This document shows positions 7,988 to 16,273 of a stretch of DNA of 41,413 nt, in pieces (the stretch's first letter is position 1; every line of letters starts with the position of its first letter). The DNA lies in contig JAHBXX010000038.1 in assembly GCA_019636245.1 (NCBI GenBank), positions 1 to 41,413 on the forward strand, in the 5' to 3' direction. Origin of the DNA: Planctomycetota bacterium (GTDB taxonomy: Bacteria; Planctomycetota; UBA1135; UBA2386). The translations under genes were made by a program, and so were the position numbers. Under the pieces are notes generated by a model that saw only the letters and a list, made by a program, of their open reading frames with translations, was not told the origin of the DNA and searched no databases.

Positions 7988-9589
7988 TCATTGCGCTAGG
8001 ATCATCTGCCATCGCGCTGTTTGTGCGGTGATGCGCCCCTCCGCGCCGGGGGCGATCGACTTTCGCCACACCTTACCGTGGCAGTCACCAGGAGTCTCCA
8101 AGATGACGCTGTCCGCGGCGACCGTGAGCGTGTCCGGATACGCGTCGACCTTGACTTCGAACTTGACCGCGATCCGGCCGTGTTTCGTCACGAGGGGAGC
8201 AATGGTCTTCTCGAACTCCACCTCCAAGGTTCGCACTGCTGTAGGCCAGGTGACATCGACCTCGTTGCCTAGCTGCCGTCGGACATTTGCAACGGCACCG
8301 TCGTCGAACAGCATCGTGACGATGCGCCAGTCGTCCGGCAGGCGGTACAACCGGATTTCGTCGCCCATCCTTGCAAACGCAGCGGCCCGGGGCTCGCCGA
8401 GGCTTACGCCGCCGTTGACAGTGAAGCGGCTCTCCGGTCCGCGGCGGCCGACAACATACCTAGGCTCACCGCACGCCGGCGCATGTACCACGGTAGGCTG
8501 GCTCGCGCGCTCAGCGCGGCACGTGAACACCCTCCGCGCGCCGTCCCACTCCAGATTCTCGATGGCTTCGCTGAGCATCCGGCCGTCGGTCAATAGGATG
8601 GTCATATGGCTCACGTCGCCCGCGCCCCTCATGGCTGCGACCCGACCGGCTGGTATGATTGCCATGCCTTTGCGCAGCAGGATATGGGTCACCGAGTCGC
8701 GCTGACCGATGCGCTCGAACAGGAACAGATCCCCGCCGCTGTCGAGGATGCGGTCGCCCTCGACAACGCACAGCGTCGGATCGCTACGTGCCGCGCCGGG
8801 CTCGAACACGACTGCGGCGGGTGGGCGCAACGTGGCATCGGGAGGTGCCATGTCGTGAGTGTCTGCGACACACGTCAGCCGATAGACAGCGCTCGGGACG
8901 AGCAGACGACAGCCTTGGGCAGACACCGGAATCGCTTCGGCTGAGATGGTCAGCACTGCGCTCGCCCAGGTCCTCGGGGGGCTGCCGAGGAACGGTTGCG
9001 TGGCGGTCGGGCCGTCGATCGGCTGGCAGAACAGTCGCGGAGCGAGAGTCTCGAACCGCATGGGCTCCTCGAGCCGCATGCGGACATCGATCGGCGCGAG
9101 TGCGGGTAATCGGAGCACGTGCCTGTCGCCACGCTGAAGCCCGTGGAAGTCCAGCCACAGTACAGGGGGGACGATGACGCGCAGGAACCGCGACTCGCGC
9201 TCAGCGAGTGTGGTCGGAATCAGCCATTCGCCCTGCGCGTTGGTGGTTTCGCGAGCAAGAACGGCCGAGTTCGTGTCCCGCCACTCATAGGCGAGATTCG
9301 CGGCGGGCTGGCCGTCGGCTGCCAGGACGGTGCCGCACAGGTCGCCAACGGACGGCGCATGCGTCGGCAGCGACAGCATTTCAGCCGCGGCCGAGCGACT
9401 CCAGGACGGTTCGGCAACCGGCGTCGGTTTCGTCGGCGCGATCCCAGACGGCGGCTCGCCGCGGCCGGCTGCAGGTGGTGGGTCAGCGGGCGCGCGATCA
9501 CCGAACAGCCCGGCGATCCCGGCCAGCAGCGCGATCGCCGCAGGTACCGCCCAGCGTCGTCGATCACAGGTTGTGGCGTGCGGATCCAT
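7988..9589 (-). CDS. Membrane-anchored hypothetical protein with one N-terminal carboxypeptidase-regulatory-like unit
   Basis: A 533-aa protein that begins with a cytoplasmic basic stretch (DRRRW) and one hydrophobic helix (AVPAAIALLAGIAGLF), then a Pro-rich linker. Around residues 80-130 there is a carboxypeptidase-regulatory-like unit (GDLCGTVLAADGQPAANLAY ... TTNAQGEWLIP). The remaining ~400 residues are beta-rich without a recognised family. It is probably anchored to the membrane and exposed outside the cytoplasm. The ATG at 9587-9589 is preceded by AGGA. It sits 34 nt after the small secreted protein gene and 11 nt before the lipoprotein gene, so these three genes form an operon. The same order (small secreted protein, then large anchored protein) recurs at 14054-10611. 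Confidence 0.72.
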   Translation of the reverse strand: MDPHATTCDRRRWAVPAAIALLAGIAGLFGDRAPADPPPAAGRGEPPSGIAPTKPTPVAEPSWSRSAAAEMLSLPTHAPSVGDLCGTVLAADGQPAANLAYEWRDTNSAVLARETTNAQGEWLIPTTLAERESRFLRVIVPPVLWLDFHGLQRGDRHVLRLPALAPIDVRMRLEEPMRFETLAPRLFCQPIDGPTATQPFLGSPPRTWASAVLTISAEAIPVSAQGCRLLVPSAVYRLTCVADTHDMAPPDATLRPPAAVVFEPGAARSDPTLCVVEGDRILDSGGDLFLFERIGQRDSVTHILLRKGMAIIPAGRVAAMRGAGDVSHMTILLTDGRMLSEAIENLEWDGARRVFTCRAERASQPTVVHAPACGEPRYVVGRRGPESRFTVNGGVSLGEPRAAAFARMGDEIRLYRLPDDWRIVTMLFDDGAVANVRRQLGNEVDVTWPTAVRTLEVEFEKTIAPLVTKHGRIAVKFEVKVDAYPDTLTVAADSVILETPGDCHGKVWRKSIAPGAEGRITAQTARWQMILAQ

Positions 9590-9623
9590 GGCGAGTCCTG
9601 GCTACACGTCGCCCTTCCGGCCG

Positions 9624-9998
9624 CTAGAAGTTCTGGGTCAGCGTCGGATTGCCGGTGATCGTCTTGTTGGTTTTCCAGGTGAAGCGGAAGGTCTTGTTGG
9701 TGATCGAAGTCTCGGGTGGCTTCGTGCACGTCACCTTTGCACTCGGATTGTTGGACCTGTTCCAAGAGTTCGTGACGTCGTGCCAACTCCCGTCGGTGAG
9801 CTTCTCCTCGATCTTCGTGATTTCGACCGTGATGCCGGCGTCTGCGTTGTCGGGGGGAGCGAAGTCTGCGCCGGTGGGTTGCGCCGCCCCGTTTGCCGTG
9901 AATGTGTGGGTCATGCTCGACTGGGATTGGGCGAGACCAGTATCCGCCAGGAGCATGACCATGAGAGGTAGTGTCAGTACGGGGAGCAAGGAGTTCAT
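9624..9998 (-). CDS. Small secreted protein, unknown function
   Basis: A 124-aa protein with a clear Sec signal peptide (MNSLLPVLTLPLMVMLLADT, predicted cleavage near GLA-Q). The mature ~100 residues are polar and rich in Thr, Asn and Lys (e.g. ITNKTFRFTWKTNKTITGN), suggesting a small beta-sandwich. The family is unknown. The frame is open further upstream into the repeat R1, but the signal peptide fixes the start at 9996-9998. Base composition is visibly more AT-rich than the metabolic genes. It is the first gene of a three-gene unit and lies directly downstream of repeat R1 copy A. Confidence 0.65.
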   Translation of the reverse strand: MNSLLPVLTLPLMVMLLADTGLAQSQSSMTHTFTANGAAQPTGADFAPPDNADAGITVEITKIEEKLTDGSWHDVTNSWNRSNNPSAKVTCTKPPETSITNKTFRFTWKTNKTITGNPTLTQNF

Positions 9999-10005
9999 GA
10001 CTGGC

Positions 10006-10408
10006 ACCCGTGTGGAAGTTGCGTAGGGGGAAGGCGCTTGGGAGGCGAGCGCCAAGCTGGCTGCGAGTAGCCCCATCCCCTAGTACGCTCGCGCCTTAAT
10101 CGGAACGCCTTCCCGCATGCTCCCTCGACAACAGAACCAACGCCTTCACAGTGGCTTGCGTCCAGCGCGGATTTTCTTCGACCCACGGCAGCCGCGAGCC
10201 GCCGGATCGGGGCCTGCGCCGCGCGCGAACGCCCGCGCGTCCGTTCACCACCATCTGGAAGGCGTCCGTCGGCAGCAGGCCCGCCGGGTGCAATGTGCAA
10301 TTGCACGCGACCGGGCGATCAGGCCGAGGACCAAGACCACGAGGTCCGTCTGCGGCAGCATCGCAAAGGGCGATGCCGCCGTCGACGAACGCCGCCCGGA
10401 AGGGCGCT
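10006..10408. repeat. Repeat R1, copy A (leader of a secreted-protein operon)
   Basis: About 400 bp, matching 14078-14480 in the same orientation. Both copies end a few bases upstream of a minus-strand gene for a secreted protein. The half nearest that gene is almost identical between copies; the far half carries several indels, e.g. an 8-nt gap. The match stops sharply at 10408, where the R2 copy begins at 10409. Confidence 0.92.
10096..10191 (-). pseudogene. Conserved 31-codon ORF tail inside repeat R1 copy A
   Basis: On the minus strand this stretch reads LPWVEENPRWTQATVKALVL followed by LSREHAGRRSD and a stop. The same frame in copy B (14169-14264) differs by only two bases, one silent and one Lys-to-Glu, with no indel. 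Upstream of it the two copies fall out of frame relative to each other. It looks like the 3' end of a gene whose body has decayed or been deleted. No family is recognised. Confidence 0.35.
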
Positions 10409-10576
10409 GCGCAACTCCAGGTTGAGGTCCAGCGGTTCCGGTGCCATCGGTGCGCCCCTTCCTACCCGAGGGCGGCAGATCGCATGCGCGAGGGCGACCG
10501 TTCGCGCGATCGCCGGCGACGCGGCCAGCCCGCCACCTGCTGCGGCGCGGCGATGCCGCTGCGGTGCGTCGGGGGG
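10409..10576 (-). pseudogene. Repeat R2, decayed copy: start of a second sigma-fusion gene
   Basis: On the minus strand this carries the same leader, ribosome-binding site and ATG (10443-10445) as the sigma fusion gene, followed by codons for MAPEPLDLNLELR. After that the match ends and the sequence runs straight into repeat R1, so only about 12 codons of a second sigma-fusion gene survive. This fits a deletion or recombination between repeats. Confidence 0.7.
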
Positions 10577-10610
10577 CCGGTCGACGTCACCACGGTCGAC
10601 GCAGGGTTGC

Positions 10611-13130
10611 CTACTCGAATGCCACACGCAAGCGGAGCGGTCGGACATCACCTGCCAACCGAACTTGCCCCCAAGCCACCTCCACGCTCCCTTGCCGGCC
10701 ATCCTCCAGCACGACCAAGTATCGCCCGGGCGGCAGCAACCCGCTGCGCAAGACGCCTTGGTCGTTCTCGAACGGATAGTGGTCTTCGTAGGGAGCCAGC
10801 CGCTCCAACACCTGGCAGGTCGCCCCACCGGTGATGGGACCGTTGGTGTCTTCGATCTCCACGGCTGCGGCATGGACGACCACGTCGATCCTGCCCTCCG
10901 CCTCTACGTCGTACACCCGCGTCCCCAGGTACACCCGCCAGGAGGCGGCATCCTCGAACTCGGAGTACAGCGCACAATAGCGACCCCGCGGCAGGTGCAG
11001 CGCCGCCCGGTGGCTCGTGCGATCCACTCTCGCCGAGAAACTGGATCCCCTTCGCCCCTCGTCGTCGAGGCTCGTGAGTTCCACCACGGCATCCGGACTG
11101 TGCACTCCAGGTCCGGCCATCCCGCTCAGGACGATTTCGGTTCGGTACAGCGGAGTGGGTGGCGCCCACTGCCAGAACCGATCCTGGCCCGCGAGGATCT
11201 CGATCGCAGCCAACTGGCCGACTTCGCGCGGCGAGGCGGCGTTCCCCAGTTCATCGCCGGACAGGAGCCACACCTCATAGGCGCCCGCGGGCAGCGCACA
11301 CGTGGACACCTCGCCCGAGGGCGAAACCGCGATCTTCGGGTGTGGACCGGCACGACTTCCCATGCGCCGGTACTCGACGGCATGCCTCGTCCCCGGCTCG
11401 CCGACCCAGGGCGCGATCCGGGCGGCCCCGACGCCAACACGATCGAGTCGAAGGACGTGGGTCTCGTCGGCGACCGCTGCGACAGCGATCCTGCAGTTCG
11501 CGACCTCCTCTGTGCCCAGGGTTGCCCGCAACTGCACCTGCCTTGCCTCCTGCGCACGCCACAGCGTCGCCCGGCCGCTGGCGTCCGTCCTGGCCCGGTC
11601 CGCCTCGATGTGGGTGACCACGGGCCGCATCCCCGGGGCGCCATCTTCCACGTCGACTCGTGCCTCTCGCAGCGTCAAGTCCACCTCCCCGACGGGGCGG
11701 CCAGCGAAGTCGACCACGCTGACATGCAGCGCGATGGCATTCCTCAGCCGGATCTCGCGGACATCCGACGCCGCTGGCGACAGCAGCACCCTGCCGCTCC
11801 GCTTCAGGTCCTTCGCCCCCGGAACGACGACGACATGCGTCGGTTGGTCCCGCCGCACCCGCAGCACCGTCAACCCGTCGTGGTGGTGACCGGCGTAAGC
11901 CCCTGGACTGGCCCCATGCTCTCCGTGCAACTCCAGTCCATAGCGCTCCACCGGAGCAGCGTCTTCGTCGCGAACGACCCGCAGCGACACCTCGCCCAGT
12001 TCGTCCATCTGCAGCACCACATCGTGCGCCTTGCACTGCACCCCGGACAACAGAGGCGTTCCACAGCGAGTGTCCTCGCGACCATACAAGGCGCAGTAGA
12101 GGTCCACGACCGCGCCCTCGGGCAGGTCGTTCGCGAGCGAGAAGACTCCCCGGTGGTCACTGACGGCCCGCAGCTCACCATGGGTGCGCCCACCATCCCT
12201 GGGCATGGCGATCACGGTCACGCCGGGCATGTTGCGACCGCGCGCATCCACCACGACCCCTGCGACGCTCTGCGCCGGCTCGACACGCACGTCCCGGATG
12301 CCATCGGGCACCTCGAACCGCTCGTCGGCCGCCGCCACCCTCCACGCAGGGTCCCGGGAAACCAGCCACACCTGGTGCATGGCCTCCTCGAAGCGGATCC
12401 TGCCCTCGGCGTCCGATGTGCCCCGGACGCGCCAATCGCCCTCCGAGGTCAGCCAGTTGCCACCGAAGATCGGCACCACTTCGACTCCCGCGATCGGCCG
12501 GTCGCCTGGGCCGATCAGGCGAACCTCGAGCCATCGACCTGCGGCCAATTCGACGTCTGGCAGCGAAAGCGACGCTTCGTCGAGCATGTCGGCGAGCATC
12601 CCGATGCGGACGCGCGCGCCTGCGTGCACCCCGTCGCCCGGCAACAGTCCGAGGAAGTACTGCCTGTCGCCACCGGGTGGACTGGCATGGGGATCGAGAT
12701 CCAGCGAGATCTGCAGCGAAGCCTGCCACGTCTGGCCCGCATCGGCAGGAGGCCAAAGGCGAGCCACCGGCGCGATCTCCTGCAGCTGCGGGACGACCCT
12801 GCCGTGATCGAGCAGATACGCCATCACCGGCTTGTCGGTGCCGCGAAGGCGCACGTGCAACGTCCAGGATCGGGAGGCGGCATGCGCTGCGGACAGCGCC
12901 TCGATTCCGATCGGACCCGGCATCTCGCTTCGGTGCGGGGGCTCCAGACTGTCGATCGCGACAGCTTCCGGATCCCCTCCGAGAGCCCGGTCACGGACCG
13001 GCGATGGGCCCTCTGGAAGCCCATCCCTGCCCGGGCGCACCAGCACGAGGACCGCCACGAGCCCCAGCCCGATCGCGACGAGCAGTCCTGCGGTCCAGGA
13101 TGACCTGTTTCCTTCAGCAACCGCTGCCAC
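10611..13130 (-). CDS. Large membrane-anchored protein with carboxypeptidase-regulatory-like domains
   Basis: An 839-aa protein with a single N-terminal hydrophobic helix (AGLLVAIGLGLVAVLVLV) after a short cytoplasmic end, followed by an extracytoplasmic body made of repeated beta-sandwich units. Recognisable carboxypeptidase-regulatory-like segments include SVAGVVVDARGRNMPGVTVI with a following GVFSLANDLPEG, and VVDFAGRPVGEVDLTL with ASGRATLWRA. The catalytic parts of a peptidase are absent, so these are probably structural or binding modules. It starts at a GTG (13128-13130) that overlaps the end of the upstream gene by 17 nt, indicating translational coupling. It is the second gene of the R1-B cassette, parallel to the gene at 7988. 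Confidence 0.75.
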   Translation of the reverse strand: MAAVAEGNRSSWTAGLLVAIGLGLVAVLVLVRPGRDGLPEGPSPVRDRALGGDPEAVAIDSLEPPHRSEMPGPIGIEALSAAHAASRSWTLHVRLRGTDKPVMAYLLDHGRVVPQLQEIAPVARLWPPADAGQTWQASLQISLDLDPHASPPGGDRQYFLGLLPGDGVHAGARVRIGMLADMLDEASLSLPDVELAAGRWLEVRLIGPGDRPIAGVEVVPIFGGNWLTSEGDWRVRGTSDAEGRIRFEEAMHQVWLVSRDPAWRVAAADERFEVPDGIRDVRVEPAQSVAGVVVDARGRNMPGVTVIAMPRDGGRTHGELRAVSDHRGVFSLANDLPEGAVVDLYCALYGREDTRCGTPLLSGVQCKAHDVVLQMDELGEVSLRVVRDEDAAPVERYGLELHGEHGASPGAYAGHHHDGLTVLRVRRDQPTHVVVVPGAKDLKRSGRVLLSPAASDVREIRLRNAIALHVSVVDFAGRPVGEVDLTLREARVDVEDGAPGMRPVVTHIEADRARTDASGRATLWRAQEARQVQLRATLGTEEVANCRIAVAAVADETHVLRLDRVGVGAARIAPWVGEPGTRHAVEYRRMGSRAGPHPKIAVSPSGEVSTCALPAGAYEVWLLSGDELGNAASPREVGQLAAIEILAGQDRFWQWAPPTPLYRTEIVLSGMAGPGVHSPDAVVELTSLDDEGRRGSSFSARVDRTSHRAALHLPRGRYCALYSEFEDAASWRVYLGTRVYDVEAEGRIDVVVHAAAVEIEDTNGPITGGATCQVLERLAPYEDHYPFENDQGVLRSGLLPPGRYLVVLEDGRQGSVEVAWGQVRLAGDVRPLRLRVAFE

Positions 13131-14054
13131 AGGCCAGTTCGATGATGCTGTAATACTGGGCGGCGGGAACGTTGATCGTGGCGGGAGGACTACCGGGAAC
13201 CGTATAGGTGTATGCCGGGTGCGAGATCTTGATGAGGTAGTACTTACTTCCGCCGCAATCTCGCGACTCCTTGAACGACTTCTGGACCTGCTTGGGGTGC
13301 GTGTTCGGCACAGTGAGCAAGACGGGAGGATCGAGCGGCGACGCCGCTTGGAAGACCTGCTCGGTCAATCCGCTCTGGGTTGCGCCATCCAAGGACGATC
13401 TTACTTCCGAGGTCACCGCAATCCCGGGATCGTTCGCATTAGGGCCAGCAGTTTGGTTGTCGATGATGAATGTCCACACCCATTCACATGGTTTACTGGT
13501 GCACGTTTCAGACGGACAAAACCTGAGTTGCCTCCCGTCAACTTGAACTGCACGGTCAGCTCCGCAGTCGCTGGCGTCATATCCAATGCGACCGCTTGGT
13601 TTGGCGTTCGTGGACACATGATGTCGGAACACTCGATGGCTACAACCATGACCGCATTGGAAAGGGCAATGCCCATAGGTGCTCCATCATCCTCGAAACC
13701 ATACTGGCTGAATATGGTCAGGCTATGCATGCTTGGGATTGGCATGTGGAAGACAGCACGTCCCTGACTGTCGGCCGCAACTTCGACCAGTGCGTCCGGA
13801 GACGGGACTACGATCCCTCCGAAAATGGGAAGCCAGATAGCCGCGAGCCCGACTACCAGTACGACCTGGGATTCCGGAGGCACGTTGTCGACCCTGAAGT
13901 GGAGATAGCCACCGTCTTCGAGGACGGTGTGCTCGGAAGCCCCCATCGTTCCAGGCAATCCACACCCCACATCACTGATCAGGGTCGCCTGCGCCGCCAT
14001 GAACGGAGACAAGAGGGCGCTCAGCATCGCGCACGTGAACCTCGGGTTGACCAT
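13114..14054 (-). pseudogene. Secreted protein gene interrupted by a frameshift
   Basis: Two overlapping minus-strand frames together make one plausible protein of about 313 aa. The first (from ATG 14052-14054, with AGGAG just upstream) encodes a signal peptide (MVNPRFTCAMLSALLSPFMA) and a beta-rich domain reaching TVQFKLTGGNSGF. The second frame continues as CPSETCTSKPCEWVWTFIID and ends in IIELACGSGC. Adding one T to the TTTT run (A4 at 13518-13521 on the plus strand) joins them smoothly as NSGFCPSETC. The coding sense in each half is good, so this is a recent mutation, a sequencing error, or less likely a programmed -1 shift. GC content is low for this genome (the row 13441-13500 has 29 of 60). 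Family unknown. Confidence 0.65.
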
Positions 14055-14077
14055 GTTTGCACTCCTTCGGGCAAGGT

Positions 14078-14480
14078 ACCCGTGTGGAAGTTGTGTAGGG
14101 GGAAGGTGCTTGGGAGGCGAGCGGCCAAGCTGGCTGCGAGTAGCCCCATCCCCTAGTACGCTCGCGCCTTAATCGGAACGCCTTCCCGCATGCTCCCTCG
14201 ACAACAGAACCAACGCCTCCACAGTGGCTTGCGTCCAGCGCGGATTCTCTTCGACCCACGGCAGCCGCGAGCCGCCGGATCGGGGCCTGCGGAGCGCGCG
14301 AACGCCCGCGCGTCCCGTTCACCACCATCGGGAAGGCGTCCGTCGGCAGCAGGCCCGCCGGGTGCGCAGTTGCGCGGCCGGGCGATCAGGCCGAGGGCCA
14401 AGGCAGCAAGACCACGGGGGCCGGCGGCAGCATCGCGAAGGGCGATGCCGCGGTCGACGAACGCCGCCCGAAGGGCGCTG
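14078..14480. repeat. Repeat R1, copy B
   Basis: This is the second copy of the ~400-bp leader repeat, in the same orientation as copy A, and it lies upstream of the frameshifted secreted-protein gene. It contains the same conserved ORF tail (14169-14264). Unlike copy A, it is not followed by the R2 segment: sequence beyond 14480 is unrelated to that beyond 10408. Confidence 0.92.
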
Positions 14481-14622
14481 GCGTGGGCGCACAACCGATG
14501 GCCGTCCTGCTGATCGTGAGGTCGTTGTCGGCACGACCCGAACGCCGGCAGCCGGAACCACCACTGCGCGCTTGATCCTCCGCGCGCTCCCGCCATGATC
14601 TTCAGCCAAGGGGGTGAGCCGA

Positions 14623-14643
14623 AAGGAGGCTCCCCGCAAGGAG
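14623..14643 (+). promoter_or_regulatory. Two consecutive Shine-Dalgarno motifs
   Basis: AAGGAGG (14623-14629) and AAGGAG (14638-14643) precede the ATG at 14649; the second is at ideal spacing. This is one of very few strong ribosome-binding sites in the window and it decides the start of the lipoprotein gene. Confidence 0.7.
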
Positions 14644-14648
14644 AAGTC

Positions 14649-15890
14649 ATGTCGACGATGCAAGACACGGCCATCGGCAACCTGCTTCGAGGGCCGAGAA
14701 TGCGGATCCAGGTTCCCCTGCTCCTGCTGGCTGCGATGGGGGCCTCTGGATGTTGTGCCACCGACAAGTCCGCGCAGCTGGAGCGGGTTGCGAAGGACTG
14801 GTGCCTGACGATTCGCGCCTCCCAGGTGATCCCGACCTATCCGCTGGTCGAGGACCTGCGTCCGGGGGACGTGTTCCTGACGACGACCCCCATCGGCGAG
14901 GAGGTCCAGCTGTTCGAGAGCCGCGGGTTCCTGCCGCTCGACCACCAGGTGGCCAGGCTCACGGGCGGCGATGTGTTCAAGATCCTCGATGCCCACTACG
15001 GCAAGAACATTGGCGTGAGCAACAAGGTCTTCCCGGCGCAGTTCGCCTGGGACCACGTGCCCGACGCCAAGTTCCCCTCGTACACCTTCGAGACGTCGAG
15101 CACGGGCGGGATCGATCTCGCGATCCCGCTCCAGGGCGTCTCCGTCGGGCTCAACTACCTCCGCTCTGCGCACAGCGTCGGCAGCGTGACCCTATCCGAG
15201 GCGCGGACGCTTGGCGTGCCGATCCGGGACCTCGACAAGCTGGTCGACAAATGGGCCGCGGAGAACAAGGAGTGGCTCGCACAGTACGGCTTCTTCCGGG
15301 GCGATCCCAACGCCCGTCCGGTCTTCGTCCGCATCGTCACCCGCATCTACTCCGTCGGCAAGGTCGCCGTGCACCTGGTCGACACGAGCGCATCCGGCGC
15401 ACAAGCGAGTGCCGGAACTCCTGGGCCCCTGGAATCGCTCACCACCGATGAGCAGGGCCGTACGGCGGTCGAGCGGCAGCAGGGCGTGGTCGAGAGACTC
15501 AATGAGCCCCTGAAGCTGAAGTTCGGTGGGCACGTCCAGGTCGCTGCGGCCACAGGACGTTCCGTCACCCTGAACGAGGACTTCGAGCGGCCCGTGGTCA
15601 TCGGCTACCTCGCCTACGACCGACTCATCCAGCCAGACGGCAGCCTCGGCGCCGCGGTGTCGACGCTCGCGCGCGTCAGCGGCCGGTCGGTGGTCGTACC
15701 GCCGCCGTCGAACTTCAACGCGTCGAGCTACCTCACGGCCTGGTACTTGAAGGACGAAGCGAAGCGCCTGCCTCTGCTCAAGGCGTGGATCCAACGCGAG
15801 CACCCCGGCACCGAGCTACCCAACTTCATCGGCGAGGCGAGGTTCGAGGACGCACGGCTTCGCTGCATTCGAGACCTGGAGATCCGATAA
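14649..15890 (+). CDS. Putative lipoprotein, unknown function
   Basis: A 413-aa protein. After an unusually long n-region with three Arg residues, a hydrophobic core (IQVPLLLLAAMGASGCC) ends in a lipobox, so the product is probably anchored to a membrane by a lipidated Cys. The mature region has mixed alpha/beta character, including LRPGDVFLTTTPIGEEVQLF near its start and a segment FERPVVIGYLAYDRLI in the second half. No family is recognised. An internal ATG at 14700 would give a more ordinary signal length, but the strong Shine-Dalgarno favours 14649. Thirty nucleotides downstream is a 61-aa basic protein gene, likely in the same transcript. Confidence 0.75.
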   Translation: MSTMQDTAIGNLLRGPRMRIQVPLLLLAAMGASGCCATDKSAQLERVAKDWCLTIRASQVIPTYPLVEDLRPGDVFLTTTPIGEEVQLFESRGFLPLDHQVARLTGGDVFKILDAHYGKNIGVSNKVFPAQFAWDHVPDAKFPSYTFETSSTGGIDLAIPLQGVSVGLNYLRSAHSVGSVTLSEARTLGVPIRDLDKLVDKWAAENKEWLAQYGFFRGDPNARPVFVRIVTRIYSVGKVAVHLVDTSASGAQASAGTPGPLESLTTDEQGRTAVERQQGVVERLNEPLKLKFGGHVQVAAATGRSVTLNEDFERPVVIGYLAYDRLIQPDGSLGAAVSTLARVSGRSVVVPPPSNFNASSYLTAWYLKDEAKRLPLLKAWIQREHPGTELPNFIGEARFEDARLRCIRDLEIR

Positions 15891-15920
15891 CCCCACACGC
15901 GCCCGACGGAGACCAACCTC

Positions 15921-16106
15921 ATGGCAAGCAAGAAGACCAAGAAGACCTCCTCCAAGAAGGCGACGACCTCGGCGGCGCCGAATGGCGTGGTCGTGCCCCG
16001 CAGCAACGTGGGGGCAACCGTCCAGGCCATGGTCGCGGAGGGTGCAAGGAGTGTGTCCGCGGTGGAGGCGACCTCGACCGAGTGGGTGGTCACTCGGCTC
16101 GCGTAG
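15921..16106 (+). CDS. Small basic protein, 61 aa
   Basis: The sequence begins with a Lys/Ser/Thr-rich tract (MASKKTKKTSSKKATTSA) and continues into a compact, possibly folded segment ending in STEWVVTRLA. GGAGA lies about 10 nt upstream of the ATG. Gene spacing (30 nt after the lipoprotein stop) suggests an operon. The basic head could bind nucleic acid or a negatively charged surface, but nothing more can be said from sequence. It is not a shadow, because the opposite strand carries no better gene here. Confidence 0.55.
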   Translation: MASKKTKKTSSKKATTSAAPNGVVVPRSNVGATVQAMVAEGARSVSAVEATSTEWVVTRLA

Positions 16107-16273
16107 CGGGCCGCATCGGCGCGGCGATGTGATCAGCCCAACATCCATCACCGTGGATCACAGAAGCTGCTCCGACCGCTCCCGATGCGCGCCAGGTGGC
16201 GTCTCGGCTTGATCCCCGCTGTGGCCAGGGTGACACTCGCCGGCCGAGGGCGGCGGCACCGTCGCGGCGAAGC

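Noticed and set aside
10293..13103. A 936-codon plus-strand open frame
   Set aside because: Antisense to the anchored protein at 10611-13130 and crosses repeats R1 and R2. No domain is recognisable.
10006..14480. R1 as an insertion sequence or composite transposon
   Set aside because: No transposase frame, terminal inverted repeats or target-site duplications are visible at the borders; the copies are in direct orientation and leader-like.
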